NCBI GenBank assembly: GCA_945892985.1
Contig: CAMDDU010000010.1
Span: 1-64,000 of the forward strand
Direction: 5' to 3'
Origin: CAITSH01 sp945892985
GTDB lineage: Bacteria; Pseudomonadota; Gammaproteobacteria; Burkholderiales; SG8-39
Length of the DNA: 64,000 bases
The translations under genes were made by a program, and so were the position numbers. How positions within the stretch are numbered: position 1 is the stretch's first letter; each line of letters starts with the position of its first letter. Of this stretch, positions 1-8,530 are shown piece by piece. The notes beneath the pieces were generated by a model. That model worked only from the letters and a program-made list of their open reading frames with translations. It searched no databases and was not told the origin of the DNA.

Positions 1-145
1 AAGGACTGAACAACAAGATTCGCGTCATCCAGCGACGCGCATACGGACTGCGCGACCAAGAATATCTGCGGCTCAAGATCCTCACTTGCATGCTCCCAGC
101 GATCTAAAATGACTCAAAATGACCCACTCACTTTGCAGAAGACCC
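1..145. mobile_element. Right end of an ISL3-family insertion sequence (cut by window start)
   Basis: The segment holds the last codons of an ISL3-type transposase followed, at about 121-145, by a sequence whose reverse complement begins GGGTCTTCTGCAAAG, the form expected for an ISL3-family terminal inverted repeat. The element therefore appears to end at 145. The left end and most of the transposase lie outside the window, so intactness cannot be judged. A second, broken IS3-type remnant follows within 50 bp, so this is an insertion hot spot in front of a gene of atypical composition. Confidence 0.7.
3..107 (+). CDS. ISL3-family transposase, C-terminal fragment (5' end outside window)
   Basis: Frame 3 reads through from the window edge to a TAA at 105-107. 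The translation ends with IRVIQRRAYGLRDQEYLRLK and a short tail; this arginine- and tyrosine-rich ending is typical of the C-terminus of ISL3 (IS204/IS1001/IS1165) DDE transposases. Only about 34 residues are visible, so catalytic residues cannot be checked. The inverted repeat at 121-145 directly downstream supports the call. Confidence 0.7.
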   Translation, partial: GLNNKIRVIQRRAYGLRDQEYLRLKILTCMLPAI

Positions 146-190
146 AAAATTCTAAACACTGACCAACTGCGCGGGGCCACCGCTCTTAAT

Positions 191-406
191 TCTATGGCGT
201 GGTTCCGGAACAGGACAGAAGCCAGGGCCGTGATTGAACAATGGCGGCAGCATTAAAATGATCTCCGCCCCATTGGAGTCTGGGTAAGGGATCTGGGTAA
301 GCAGACGCCGGTGGCATTCAGGAGGCGGCGTTTTTCAATCAGCCAACCGGAAGCCGTTTTCCAGGAATGTGTGAGTCGAAGAAATCAGGCAGGCCAATAT
401 GAATGA
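191..406 (+). pseudogene. IS3-family transposase (OrfB) C-terminal remnant
   Basis: An open frame from 191 reads SMAWFRNRTEARAVIEQWRQH, then a TAA stop at 254-256, then continues NDLRP...QTPVAFRRRR in the same frame to a TGA at 404-406. WFRNR-EA--VIE-WR-HYND-RPHSSLG--TP--FR is the usual end of IS3-group OrfB transposases; here the Tyr codon of HYND has become a stop and the HSSLG stretch is scrambled, so the copy is dead. Its reading frame overlaps the first codons of the downstream TPR gene by 8 nt, meaning that gene sits directly against transposon debris. Confidence 0.7.
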
Positions 407-2990
407 AACTCCCCCATCCATAGTTTTAGAAATTCTTAAATTAATCCGTGAAAATAAACTGGGCGGAAATGAAGGTGTAATTTTAAAAGCAATAAAAGAT
501 GATGAGCGAAATATCGAGTTTTTTTTCAAGCTCGGCATCAGTTGTGCTCAACAAAATAGGCTAAGCGAAGCCTTGTTTATTTTTCATTGCTTACAGTCGT
601 GTGTTAAGGATGATGCACGCATTTCATATAACTTGGGCCTTCTGCATTCCTTGCAAGGTAATCATCAAGGTGCATTAGAGGCGTACGACCTTGCCCTGCA
701 AATTAAGCCGGACGATGTTGAGACATTAGTCAATAAAGGCTCCAGCTGTAATGATGTTAAAAATTACGCCCTGGCATTGGAGGTTCTTGAGAAGGCCATC
801 CGCATAAGACCTAAGCTCCCGGAGGCTTGGTCTAATAAAGGAATTGCGCTTAACAATTTGAATTTTTGTCATGAGTCGGTCCTCGCTTTTGATGAGGCAA
901 TTAAGCTGAATCCGGGTTATTTCGAGGCGTGGTCAAACAAAAGTGCGCCCCTTAATAAGTTAAAACGATACGCCGAAGCGTCTGAGGCATGTGATGAGGC
1001 GCTAAGTCTGAATCCTGATTATGCGGAGGCCTGGTCTAATAAAGGGGCCGCATTAAACCAACTCAAACGGTATGAAGAGGCGATTGCGCATTACGACAAG
1101 GCGCTCAGCCTGAAGCCGGACTATGCAGAGGCTTGGTATAACAAAGGCAACAGCCTGCATGAGCTCAAATGTTATGAAGAGGCGATTGCGCATCACGACA
1201 AGGCGCTTGGTCTGAAGCCGGATTATGCAGAGGCTTGGTCTAACAAAGGCAATGCCTTGCATGAACTCAAGCGTTATGAAGAGGCGCTTGCTTATCATGA
1301 TAAGGCGTTGAGTCTGAAGCCTGATCACGCTGAGGCTTGGTCTAATAAAGGCAATGCCTTGCATGAGCTAAAACGTTATGAAGAGGCGATTGCGCATCAC
1401 GATAAGGCGCTCAGTCTGAAGCCCGATTATGCCGAGGCTTGGTCTAATAAGGGGGCCGCATTAAACGAACTCAAACGGTATGAAGAGGCAATTGCGCATT
1501 ACGATAGGTCGCTCAGTCTGAAGCCCGATTATGCCGAGGCTTGGGCTAATAAGGGCGTTGCACTAAACGAACTCAAGCGTTATGAAGCGGCGATTATTCA
1601 TTACGATAGGTCACTGGGTCTGAAGCCTGATATTGATTGGGCATACGGGGATTTGCTGCACACAAAAATGAAAATATGTTCTTGGAGAAATTTTCAAGAA
1701 GAAGTAAAAAACCTTGCTCAAAAAGTGCAGTCGCAGCAGAAAATAACCCGTCCGTTTCAACTGCTGTCATTAACCGATGACGCGTTTTTGCACAAACAAT
1801 GTGCTGAGATTTACGCCAAAGATCAATACCCATTCAATTCTGCGCTAGGTTCGATTCCCAAGGCTGTCAAAAAAGAGAAAATTCGAATTGGCTATTTCTC
1901 GCCTGATTTTAGAGAACATGCCGTCTCATTTTTGACCGCAGAACTATTTGAGTTACAAGATAAAACCAGATTTGAAATCTTCGCTTTTTCTTTTGGGGCT
2001 GAGGATAAAAGCCCCATGCGCTTACGTTTAATGCAGGCTTTTGACCGATTCATGGTCGTGAGCAATATGTCCGATATAGAGGTTGCAAAACTTGCGAGAG
2101 AATTGCATATAGATATTGCGGTGGATTTGGCCGGATACACCAAAGACGGTCGAACGGGCATCTTTGCCTACCGCGCTGCCCCGCTTCAGGTGAGCTATAT
2201 CGGATATTTGGGAACGATGGGCGCCAAGTATATGGATTACCTGATAGCGGATAAAACCATTGTTCCTGAGCACTTGCAGAAATTCTATTCGGAGAAAATT
2301 GCCTATTTACCAAGCTATCAGGCAAACGATAGAAAGCGAATTATTGCGAATAAGCAATTCACGCGACAAGAGTTGGGCTTGCCAGAAAATGCATTTGTCT
2401 TTTGTTGCTTCAATAATGGCTACAAGATCCTGCCGTCTACTTTTGATGGATGGATGCGCATACTGAAGGCAGTCAAAGGAAGCGTGCTTTTCTTGTATGC
2501 CGAAAATCAATGGGCCGAAGAAAATCTAATAAAAGAGGCGGAACCCAGGGGGATTGCTAGCCTAAGGCTTATTTTTGGCAAGCATCTTCCGGCCGATGAA
2601 TATCTGGCCCGGTATCGGATATGTGATTTGTTTTTGGACACCGCGCCCTATAACGCAGGCACTACCGGCAGCGATGCGCTCCGCGCGGGATTGCCCCTGC
2701 TTACGTTAATGGGTGAATCATTTCCCGGTCGTGTGGCCGCCAGCCTGCTAACCGCAATTGATTTGCCAGAGCTCATTACAACAACACAGGCAGACTATGA
2801 GGCGCGGGCAATAGAGTTTGCAAAGGATGCTCAGAAGCTGCTCGCTATCAGGCGGAAGTTGGCGGATAATTTTTCAAGCACCCCATTATTTGATACCCCG
2901 CTTTTTACGAGGAACCTTGAATCGGCATACGCCATGATGTACGAGCGGTACCAAGCGGATTTGGAGCCAGACCATATCGTTATTAATTAA
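399..2990 (+). CDS. TPR-repeat O-linked GlcNAc transferase-like protein, SPINDLY family
   Basis: This 863-residue protein has about eleven TPR units (residues ~35-411), the last seven being exact 34-residue units of the form YAEAWSNKG-ALNELKRYEEAIAHYDKALSLKPD (motif pattern), followed by a GT41-type domain (~490-845). Catalytic-region signatures are IRIGYFSPDFREHAVSF, VDLAGYT..R..IFAYRAAP, a YIGYLGT..-Y-DYLIAD stretch and DLFLDTAPYNAGTTGSDAL. GT41 enzymes transfer sugar from UDP-GlcNAc or a similar donor to Ser/Thr of proteins; the acceptor here is unknown. It lacks a signal peptide, so it is cytoplasmic. Base composition is clearly more AT-rich than the neighbouring bio and trp genes, and IS remnants abut its 5' end, suggesting horizontal gain. 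ATG 399 is the first plausible start but has no strong ribosome binding site. A high-GC paralogue lies at 20139-22580. Confidence 0.88.
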   Translation: MNETPPSIVLEILKLIRENKLGGNEGVILKAIKDDERNIEFFFKLGISCAQQNRLSEALFIFHCLQSCVKDDARISYNLGLLHSLQGNHQGALEAYDLALQIKPDDVETLVNKGSSCNDVKNYALALEVLEKAIRIRPKLPEAWSNKGIALNNLNFCHESVLAFDEAIKLNPGYFEAWSNKSAPLNKLKRYAEASEACDEALSLNPDYAEAWSNKGAALNQLKRYEEAIAHYDKALSLKPDYAEAWYNKGNSLHELKCYEEAIAHHDKALGLKPDYAEAWSNKGNALHELKRYEEALAYHDKALSLKPDHAEAWSNKGNALHELKRYEEAIAHHDKALSLKPDYAEAWSNKGAALNELKRYEEAIAHYDRSLSLKPDYAEAWANKGVALNELKRYEAAIIHYDRSLGLKPDIDWAYGDLLHTKMKICSWRNFQEEVKNLAQKVQSQQKITRPFQLLSLTDDAFLHKQCAEIYAKDQYPFNSALGSIPKAVKKEKIRIGYFSPDFREHAVSFLTAELFELQDKTRFEIFAFSFGAEDKSPMRLRLMQAFDRFMVVSNMSDIEVAKLARELHIDIAVDLAGYTKDGRTGIFAYRAAPLQVSYIGYLGTMGAKYMDYLIADKTIVPEHLQKFYSEKIAYLPSYQANDRKRIIANKQFTRQELGLPENAFVFCCFNNGYKILPSTFDGWMRILKAVKGSVLFLYAENQWAEENLIKEAEPRGIASLRLIFGKHLPADEYLARYRICDLFLDTAPYNAGTTGSDALRAGLPLLTLMGESFPGRVAASLLTAIDLPELITTTQADYEARAIEFAKDAQKLLAIRRKLADNFSSTPLFDTPLFTRNLESAYAMMYERYQADLEPDHIVIN
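918..1631 (+). repeat. Seven tandem 102-bp TPR-coding repeats
   Basis: From 918 the TPR gene consists of seven units with an exact 102-bp period, each encoding 34 residues starting Y(A/F)EAW or HAEAW and ending KPD or NPD. Several neighbours are nearly identical at the DNA level, including silent positions, which points to recent copy-number change or gene conversion rather than ancient divergence. The repeat number may vary between strains. Confidence 0.9.
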
Positions 2991-3017
2991 GCGGCAGTTT
3001 AAGTGTCGCATGAGAGC

Positions 3018-3048
3018 CTGACCGCGGCGGCCGCTGCGCGGCTATAAT
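3018..3048 (+). promoter_or_regulatory. Promoter of the tRNA(CAU) gene
   Basis: A perfect -10 hexamer TATAAT lies at 3043-3048, twelve bases before the tRNA 5' end at 3060, the normal distance for a short-leader tRNA transcript. A poor -35 (CTGACC, 3018-3023) sits 19 bp upstream; a CG-rich tract follows it. The -10 is secure, the -35 is tentative. Confidence 0.6.
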
Positions 3049-3059
3049 GTCTGCCGGTC

Positions 3060-3136
3060 GGGCCTATAGCTCAGTTGGTTAGAGCAGAGGACTCATAATC
3101 CTTTGGTCCCTGGTTCGAGTCCAGGTGGGCCCACCA
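3060..3136 (+). tRNA. tRNA with CAU anticodon, probably tRNA-Ile2 (lysidine-modified)
   Basis: The 77-nt gene folds as a standard cloverleaf: acceptor GGGCCTA/TGGGCCC with encoded ACCA, D-stem GCTC/GAGC, anticodon stem GAGGA/TCCTT around loop CTCATAA, and T-stem CCTGG/CCAGG around TTCGAGT. The anticodon is CAU. C4-G69 and C5-G68 in the acceptor stem are the pairs known to favour recognition by TilS, so I read it as the isoleucine tRNA whose C34 becomes lysidine, rather than elongator tRNA-Met; the latter is the alternative. Its 3' 46 bp are repeated at 5187-5232, marking it as an integration site. Confidence 0.93.
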
Positions 3137-3137
3137 A

Positions 3138-3834
3138 TTAATTCAATTAGTTACCGTTGATTTAACTCTCGTCCGAAGTCCCTAAATCATAAATAATCCC
3201 CGAACTAGTCCCCGTATTCTGTCGGGTCTTGGGGCCTTGGCCTTTCGGTTAATGCAGGGCGAGGCGCATCTAAAAATATTTTTGCGCCGGACTTGGAAAG
3301 GGTTAGGGGCGGGTCCTATTTAATAGGGGGCGGGTCGTAGAGAAAAGCCCACATACTCCCCTATGCCCTAGCGGGGAGTTTTAACCACATACTGCGCGAT
3401 TTGGCGCCTCCCGGCCTGGCGATTCAGTCGGGCGTGAAGAAAAAGGCGGTTTGAATTTCGTATAGACAACCGAATGATTAAATGTCAATGTAGGCAACGT
3501 GGTGGCGTCGGCCGCCAACATGGTGCAGATCGCGTGAGGCGCTAGCCGGCCGCGGCAGCGCGTACTGGCATAACTACGCAGCGCAAGCAGCGTAGGCCGA
3601 TCAACCGCTTAAGCAAAGGAGGATGGAGCGCCCCAAGTTGCGCAAGTGAACTGACCGAATGGTGGATGAACAGGACGCCCTTGGACCGACGTGAACCTGC
3701 ATCGTTCCTCGAGTTTCGAACTCGCAGGGCGCAAGCCTTGTTGCTTTGGGGCCGGATATAAAGCTGCAGCGGCGCCGTCTTTGTCATCGCCAGGCCAGAA
3801 GCTTGCACTGCAGGAGGCGTCCGTATAAAAAACC
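3138..3834. other. Left part of the tRNA island; no gene recognised
   Basis: This stretch of about 700 bp follows attL. The first 350 bp are comparatively AT-rich and mixed; no open frame resembles an integrase or other known family on either strand. AGGAGG at about 3811-3816 lies 18 bp ahead of the Bug gene start, too far for an ideal ribosome binding site. I see no tRNA, hairpin terminator or repeat beyond the att site. Confidence 0.4.
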
Positions 3835-4809
3835 ATGCAGCGACTGTTCCAAGTAGCCCTTTGTTTCCTATTTGCCATGTTCACCCACGCCGGATATGCG
3901 CAAGGCTATCCCAATGGTCCGGTCAAATTGATAGCTACTTTCGCGCCTGGGGGGCCGGCTGACACTGTCGCTCGGATTTTTGCCGAAGGCCTGTCCGAAG
4001 TCTGGAAACAGCCGGTGTACGTCGAGAACCGACCAGGGGCTGGCGGCTCCATCGGCAACGAGCTTTTCTCCAAAGCTGAACCCGACGGTCATACATTGCT
4101 TCTCGCCTCGACCACGCCCATCGTTAATCACGTGCTCATCCCTAAGCTAAGCTTTGACTACACCAAAGATTTTCCGGCAATCGCGGTGGTCGCGTCCGCA
4201 CCAATGCTCATAGCCGTTCATCCGAGCGTACCGGTGAAGGACCTCAAGGAACTCACCGCAATGCTAAAAGCGGCTCCCGGAAAACACGATTACACCGCAT
4301 GCAACATGGCGAGTCCGTACCACTTCGCCATGGAAATGTACAAACATGCGGTACGCGTCTACGCTTTGCACATTCCCCACCGCGGTTGCGGCCCGGCCAC
4401 TGTGGATGCGGTTGCCGGCCATATTAATATCGCCGTGACTGCCCTCCCGGCTGCTATGCCCTTTATCAAGCAAGGCAGGCTAAGACCCATAGCGCTCATC
4501 TCTAAAGACCGAAGCCCTTCAATGCCGGATTTGCCGACGGTACGTGAATCAGGCATTCCTGAGCTGAAAGATTACCATTTGGAGATCTTCCTGGGGTTCA
4601 TGGCGCCGCCGAAAACCCCTCAGGCGATCACCTCAAGGATAGAAGCTGATGTTCTCCAACTTGCGGCGCGACCGGAAATGCAGAAGCGACTTCAAGGTGC
4701 GGGCTTCGATTCCCTTTTGCTAAATTCCAAACAAATGAGCGAGCTAATCCGCGCCGATGCCGAAAAATACGCGCGAGTCGCGAAACAGGCCGGCATTAAA
4801 GCGGAATAA
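3835..4809 (+). CDS. Bug/TctC-family periplasmic solute-binding protein
   Basis: The 324-residue product starts with a signal peptide (hydrophobic core ALCFLFAMF, cleavage near AQG). The mature part has the Bug family hallmarks GPVKLIATFAPGGPADTVARI near the start and a VENRPGAGGSIGNE loop, both of which shape the ligand carboxylate pocket. Bug proteins bind small, usually carboxylated, compounds in the periplasm and are greatly expanded in Burkholderiales; many are orphans with no cognate transporter, as here, where it is the only gene of the tRNA island. Ligand unknown. A second, unrelated Bug gene lies at 53439. The start at 3835 places the signal peptide correctly. Confidence 0.88.
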   Translation: MQRLFQVALCFLFAMFTHAGYAQGYPNGPVKLIATFAPGGPADTVARIFAEGLSEVWKQPVYVENRPGAGGSIGNELFSKAEPDGHTLLLASTTPIVNHVLIPKLSFDYTKDFPAIAVVASAPMLIAVHPSVPVKDLKELTAMLKAAPGKHDYTACNMASPYHFAMEMYKHAVRVYALHIPHRGCGPATVDAVAGHINIAVTALPAAMPFIKQGRLRPIALISKDRSPSMPDLPTVRESGIPELKDYHLEIFLGFMAPPKTPQAITSRIEADVLQLAARPEMQKRLQGAGFDSLLLNSKQMSELIRADAEKYARVAKQAGIKAE

Positions 4810-5186
4810 ACGGGAAGGGTTACCCAGCCATCAAGTGAACGACCAGATTGCGTCGCTGCCCGTCCTCATCAGCGCTCCGGATGTCGTTGACGGGCTTTGA
4901 GACATTCAATCAAATCAATCAAGGTGGACCGGCTCGAATTAAAAGCCTACCTCTGCTGTCCACACGACGCTGCGCGATAAAGCCGGGCACCTCCGGTGAA
5001 TTCCACGGTAAGCCACCGGCACCCTGATCAGCCAAGGCTTCTCAGTTTTTTGCTCGGCTTGGGGAGCCAATTCGCGATTGCCCCAAAACATTAACGTGGG
5101 GAAAACGTGGTGAATTGACGGGGTTCGGCGTGTTTTGGCGGGTGAGGGCGGGCCAATAAAACAACGAGTTAGAATACGTACTTCGG
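4810..5186. other. Right part of the tRNA island; no gene recognised
   Basis: About 380 bp between the Bug gene and attR with no convincing coding frame. A -10-like TAGAAT (5170-5175) precedes attR and could contribute to transcription of bioFDA, but no matching -35 is visible at 16-18 bp. Confidence 0.35.
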
Positions 5187-5232
5187 CTCATAATCCTTTG
5201 GTCCCTGGTTCGAGTCCAGGTGGGCCCACCAA
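5187..5232 (+). repeat. attR: 3'-half duplicate of the tRNA(CAU) gene
   Basis: These 46 bp are identical to 3092-3137 and comprise the anticodon loop, variable region, T-arm, acceptor 3' strand and CCA. There is no 5' half, so it is not a functional tRNA. It ends 63 bp before the preferred bioF start codon. Confidence 0.85.
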
Positions 5233-5295
5233 CTAATTTCCCCGTCTGCCCCCGTGCCCAAACATCCGCACCGTTTGTCCAACAGGCTTTCCGAC

Positions 5296-6483
5296 ATGCT
5301 GTCCGACACGCCCCCTGGCACGACAAACCGGCGCCTGGCTTCGCATTTGGAGGCGCTGGAACATGACGGCCTGTTGCGCCGTCGTCAAGCGCTGGAGGGG
5401 CCGCAGGGTGCGCGCATCCGCGTCGACGGGCGCGATTTCCTGGCGTTTTGCAGCAACGACTACCTCGGCCTGGCCAACCATCCGCGCATTGTCGAGGCGG
5501 CGGTCGCGGCCGCGTTGCGCTACGGCGTCGGCTCGGGCGCGTCGCACATGGTCACCGGACACAGTGTGCTGCATCAGCGGCTTGAGAGCCGGTTGGCCGG
5601 ATTCATGGCCATGCCGCGGGCTTTGTTGTTCTCCACCGGCTATCAGGCCAATGTCGGTGTGATCACGGCGCTGGCCGGGCGTGGTGACGTGATTTTTTCC
5701 GACGAACGCAACCATGCCTCGCTGATCGACGGCACGCGCCTGTCGCGCGCCGACGTGGTTCGCTATGCGCACTGCGACCTCGTCGCACTGGAAAAGGCCA
5801 TGGCCGCATCCGGTGCGGCGGTGAAGTTGGTGGTGACCGACGGCGTGTTCAGCATGGACGGCGACATCGCCCCGCTGCCCGGCTTGCTGGCGCTGTGTGA
5901 ACGCCACGATGCGCTGTTGCTGGTCGATGACGCGCACGGCTTTGGCGTGCTGGGTGCAAGCGGGCGCGGCGTGCTGGAGCATTTCAGTCTGGCCTCGCCG
6001 CGTGTGGTCTACGTCGGCACGCTGGGCAAGGCGGCGGGCGTGTCCGGCGCTTTTGTTGCGGCTGAGGATGAGGTCGTTGAGACGGTGCTGCAGCGAGCGC
6101 GTACTTACATGTTCACCACCGCCAGCCCGGCGATGCTGGCGGCGGCAGTCGATGTCAGTCTCGACCTGATCGGCGACGAGGCCTGGCGGCGCGAACGCCT
6201 GCGCGCCTTGATTGGCGCGCTGCGCAGCGGCCTCAAAATCGGCCGGCAGGGGGTGAGGCTGGAGCCTTCGGACACGCCGATACAGCCGCTGATCATCGGC
6301 GGTAATGCGGCGGCGCTGGCGCTGGGCGCGGCTTTGCGCGATCGCGGCATCCTGGTGACGCCGATTCGTCCGCCTACGGTGGCCGAGGGCACGGCACGGT
6401 TGCGCATCGCGCTATCGGCCGCGCACGCGCCCGAGGACATCGGCCAGCTGGTCGCGGCCTTGAACGACATATTGTCGGTTTGA
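5296..6483 (+). CDS. bioF: 8-amino-7-oxononanoate synthase
   Basis: BioF condenses pimeloyl-ACP (or -CoA) with L-alanine to 8-amino-7-oxononanoate in biotin synthesis, using PLP. The protein shows CSNDYLGLANHP near the N-terminus, VDDAHGFGVLG (PLP-ring and ring-nitrogen contacts) and the Schiff-base lysine in GTLGKAAGVSG. I prefer ATG 5296 (395 residues), which matches the family N-terminus; an in-frame GTG at 5254 would add 14 residues. Neither has a strong ribosome binding site. One base separates it from bioD, so bioF-bioD-bioA form one operon. The tRNA-island junction lies just upstream and may have replaced its original promoter. Confidence 0.93.
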   Translation: MLSDTPPGTTNRRLASHLEALEHDGLLRRRQALEGPQGARIRVDGRDFLAFCSNDYLGLANHPRIVEAAVAAALRYGVGSGASHMVTGHSVLHQRLESRLAGFMAMPRALLFSTGYQANVGVITALAGRGDVIFSDERNHASLIDGTRLSRADVVRYAHCDLVALEKAMAASGAAVKLVVTDGVFSMDGDIAPLPGLLALCERHDALLLVDDAHGFGVLGASGRGVLEHFSLASPRVVYVGTLGKAAGVSGAFVAAEDEVVETVLQRARTYMFTTASPAMLAAAVDVSLDLIGDEAWRRERLRALIGALRSGLKIGRQGVRLEPSDTPIQPLIIGGNAAALALGAALRDRGILVTPIRPPTVAEGTARLRIALSAAHAPEDIGQLVAALNDILSV

Positions 6484-6484
6484 A

Positions 6485-7171
6485 ATGACGGCGCGCGGCG
6501 GCGGAATTTTTGTCACCGGTACCGATACCGGCGTCGGCAAGACGCTGATCGCCTGCGCACTGCTGCACGCCCTGGCCGCCAGCGGCCGCGCTGTGATCGG
6601 CATGAAACCGGTTGCCGCCGGACGGGAGGACGGGCGCTTTCACGATGTGACGTCCTTGATGGCGGCGAGCACGGTTTGCGCGCCCGAGTCCCTGATCAAT
6701 CCCTACGCTTTCGATCCGGCCATTGCGCCGCATATCGCCGCCGCCCAGGCTGGCGCACACATCAGCATTGAAAAAATAGCGCAAGCCTACGCCCGACTGT
6801 CTGCCATGGCCGACGTGGTGGTGGTCGAGGGGGCCGGCGGTTACCTGATCCCGCTTAACGAACGTGAGACCAGCGCTGATCTGGCGGTGGCGCTTGCGCT
6901 GCCGGTGGTGCTGGTGGTCGGCCTGCGCCTGGGTTGTCTCAACCATGCGCTGCTGACGCAACGCGCCATTGCCGCCGATGGCCTGGTTCTCGCCGGCTGG
7001 GTGGCCAATTGCATAGATCCGGCCATGCCCGCGCTGGCCGAAAATATCGCCGCGCTGGAACAGCGCCTGGATGCGCCGCTGCTGGGCAGCGTGGCCTTCA
7101 GCCCGGATGCGGCCCCGAAGAAGATCACGCCGCTGTTGAATATCGAACCCCTGTTGCGGATGCGCGCTTGA
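6485..7171 (+). CDS. bioD: Dethiobiotin synthetase
   Basis: BioD closes the ureido ring of dethiobiotin from 7,8-diaminopelargonate with CO2 and ATP. The 228-residue protein begins with the P-loop GTDTGVGKT, contains KPVAAG for substrate binding, and VVVEGAGGYLIPL, the family magnesium/substrate motif. The start follows the bioF stop by one base and it overlaps or abuts bioA. Length is normal. Confidence 0.95.
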   Translation: MTARGGGIFVTGTDTGVGKTLIACALLHALAASGRAVIGMKPVAAGREDGRFHDVTSLMAASTVCAPESLINPYAFDPAIAPHIAAAQAGAHISIEKIAQAYARLSAMADVVVVEGAGGYLIPLNERETSADLAVALALPVVLVVGLRLGCLNHALLTQRAIAADGLVLAGWVANCIDPAMPALAENIAALEQRLDAPLLGSVAFSPDAAPKKITPLLNIEPLLRMRA

Positions 7172-7191
7172 GCGCATCGCGCAACGACGCC

Positions 7192-8484
7192 ATGCGCGCG
7201 CGCAGCCTGCGCGCGGTCTGGCACCCGTGCACACAAATGAAACACCACGAGCTGATGCCGCTGGTGCCGGTGCGCCGTGCCGAGGGTGTGTGGCTGTACG
7301 ATTTTGACGGCAATAGAATTTTGGACGCCATCAGTTCGTGGTGGGTCAACCTGCTCGGCCACGGCCATCCGCGCATCAAGGCGGCGCTGCGCGATCAGCT
7401 CGATACCCTGGAACACGTCATGCTCGCCGGCTTCACCCATGAGCCGGTGGTCGAATTGTCCGAGCGCCTGGCCGCCCTCGCGCCGGGCAGGCTCGGTCAT
7501 TGTTTTTACGCCTCCGATGGTGCTTCGGCCATCGAGATCGCGCTGAAGATGAGTTTTCACTACTGGCGCAATTGCGGCAAGTCCGGGAAAACCGGGTTCG
7601 TCACCCTTGCCAACAGTTATCACGGCGAAACGCTGGGCGCGCTGTCGGTCACCGATGTCGCCTTGTTTCGCGACACCTACGCGCCGCTGTTGCGCCAGAG
7701 CAGCCAGGTGCCTTCGCCCGACTGGCGCGGTGCCTTGCCGGGCGAGTCGGCGCGCGATGTGGCGCTGCGCTGTGCCCGGGCGCTCGAGGCGCATCTTGAG
7801 CAGCACGCCGCGCGCACCGCCGCGTTGATCCTCGAGCCGCTGGTGCAATGCGCCGGCGGCATGGCCATGTACGACGCCCAATACCTGCGCCAGGCCCGCG
7901 CGCTGTGTGACCGTTATCAGGTGCATTTGATCGCCGATGAAATCGCCGTCGGCTTTGGCCGCAGCGGCACGCTGTTTGCCTGCGAGCAGGGCGGCATTGC
8001 GCCGGATTTTTTATGCCTGTCCAAAGGACTGACCGGCGGCTACCTGCCGCTGTCGGTGGTGATGACCACCGACACGGTGTATGAGGCCTTTTACGATGAC
8101 AGCGTGGCGCGCGGCTTTTTGCATTCGCATTCCTACACCGGCAATCCGCTTGCCTGCCGCGCCGCGCTCACCGTGTTGCAGATTCTGGCCGACGAGGATG
8201 TGATCGCACAAAACCGCCTCCGCGCCGCCATGCTTAACCGGCAACTTGCCTTTCTTGCCGGCCATCCGGGCGTGGCGCATTACCGCAACACCGGCATGAT
8301 CTGGGCGTTTGATGTTGCCGACGCCGAACCCGACTTTGCCCAGGACTTCGCCCGCCGCGCCCTCGAACTGGGCGTGTTGCTGCGACCACTGGGCAACACC
8401 GTCTACTGGATGCCCCCTTACGCCATCAGCGAAGAGGACGGCGCGCTGCTCGCCGCTGCGCTGGCGCGCTTACTCGGGGATTGA
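7192..8484 (+). CDS. bioA: Adenosylmethionine-8-amino-7-oxononanoate aminotransferase
   Basis: BioA uses S-adenosylmethionine as amino donor to make 7,8-diaminopelargonate. The product (430 residues from ATG 7192) has the family N-terminal WHPCTQ, SSWWVNLLGHGHP, YHGETLGALSV, ADEIAVGFGRSG and the PLP lysine in LSKGLTGGYLPL. An in-frame TTG at 7168, overlapping the bioD stop, is an alternative start. It completes three of the four late biotin steps; bioB is not in the window. Confidence 0.95.
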   Translation: MRARSLRAVWHPCTQMKHHELMPLVPVRRAEGVWLYDFDGNRILDAISSWWVNLLGHGHPRIKAALRDQLDTLEHVMLAGFTHEPVVELSERLAALAPGRLGHCFYASDGASAIEIALKMSFHYWRNCGKSGKTGFVTLANSYHGETLGALSVTDVALFRDTYAPLLRQSSQVPSPDWRGALPGESARDVALRCARALEAHLEQHAARTAALILEPLVQCAGGMAMYDAQYLRQARALCDRYQVHLIADEIAVGFGRSGTLFACEQGGIAPDFLCLSKGLTGGYLPLSVVMTTDTVYEAFYDDSVARGFLHSHSYTGNPLACRAALTVLQILADEDVIAQNRLRAAMLNRQLAFLAGHPGVAHYRNTGMIWAFDVADAEPDFAQDFARRALELGVLLRPLGNTVYWMPPYAISEEDGALLAAALARLLGD

Positions 8485-8530
8485 TCCGCCCCTTGGGGCT
8501 TCAAATTTTTTGGCGCGACGCTCAGGATCA

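Larger units (their letters stand above)
3092..5232. mobile_element. Small genomic island at the tRNA 3' end, flanked by 46-bp direct repeats
   Basis: Positions 3092-3137 (from the anticodon loop to the base after CCA) recur without mismatch at 5187-5232. This is the classic result of site-specific integration into a tRNA 3' end, giving attL within the intact gene and attR as a 3' half. The 2.1-kb interior carries one recognisable gene, a Bug/TctC binding protein, and no integrase, so the element appears to be a deleted, non-mobile relic that needs another integrase to excise. Confidence 0.75.

Noticed and set aside
5187..5232. Second tRNA gene
   Set aside because: Only the 3' half is present; there is no D-arm or 5' acceptor strand.
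5042..5326. Minus-strand frame across attR and bioF start
   Set aside because: It is an antisense reading of the tRNA 3' end (GGPTWTRTRDQ), a well-known false gene.
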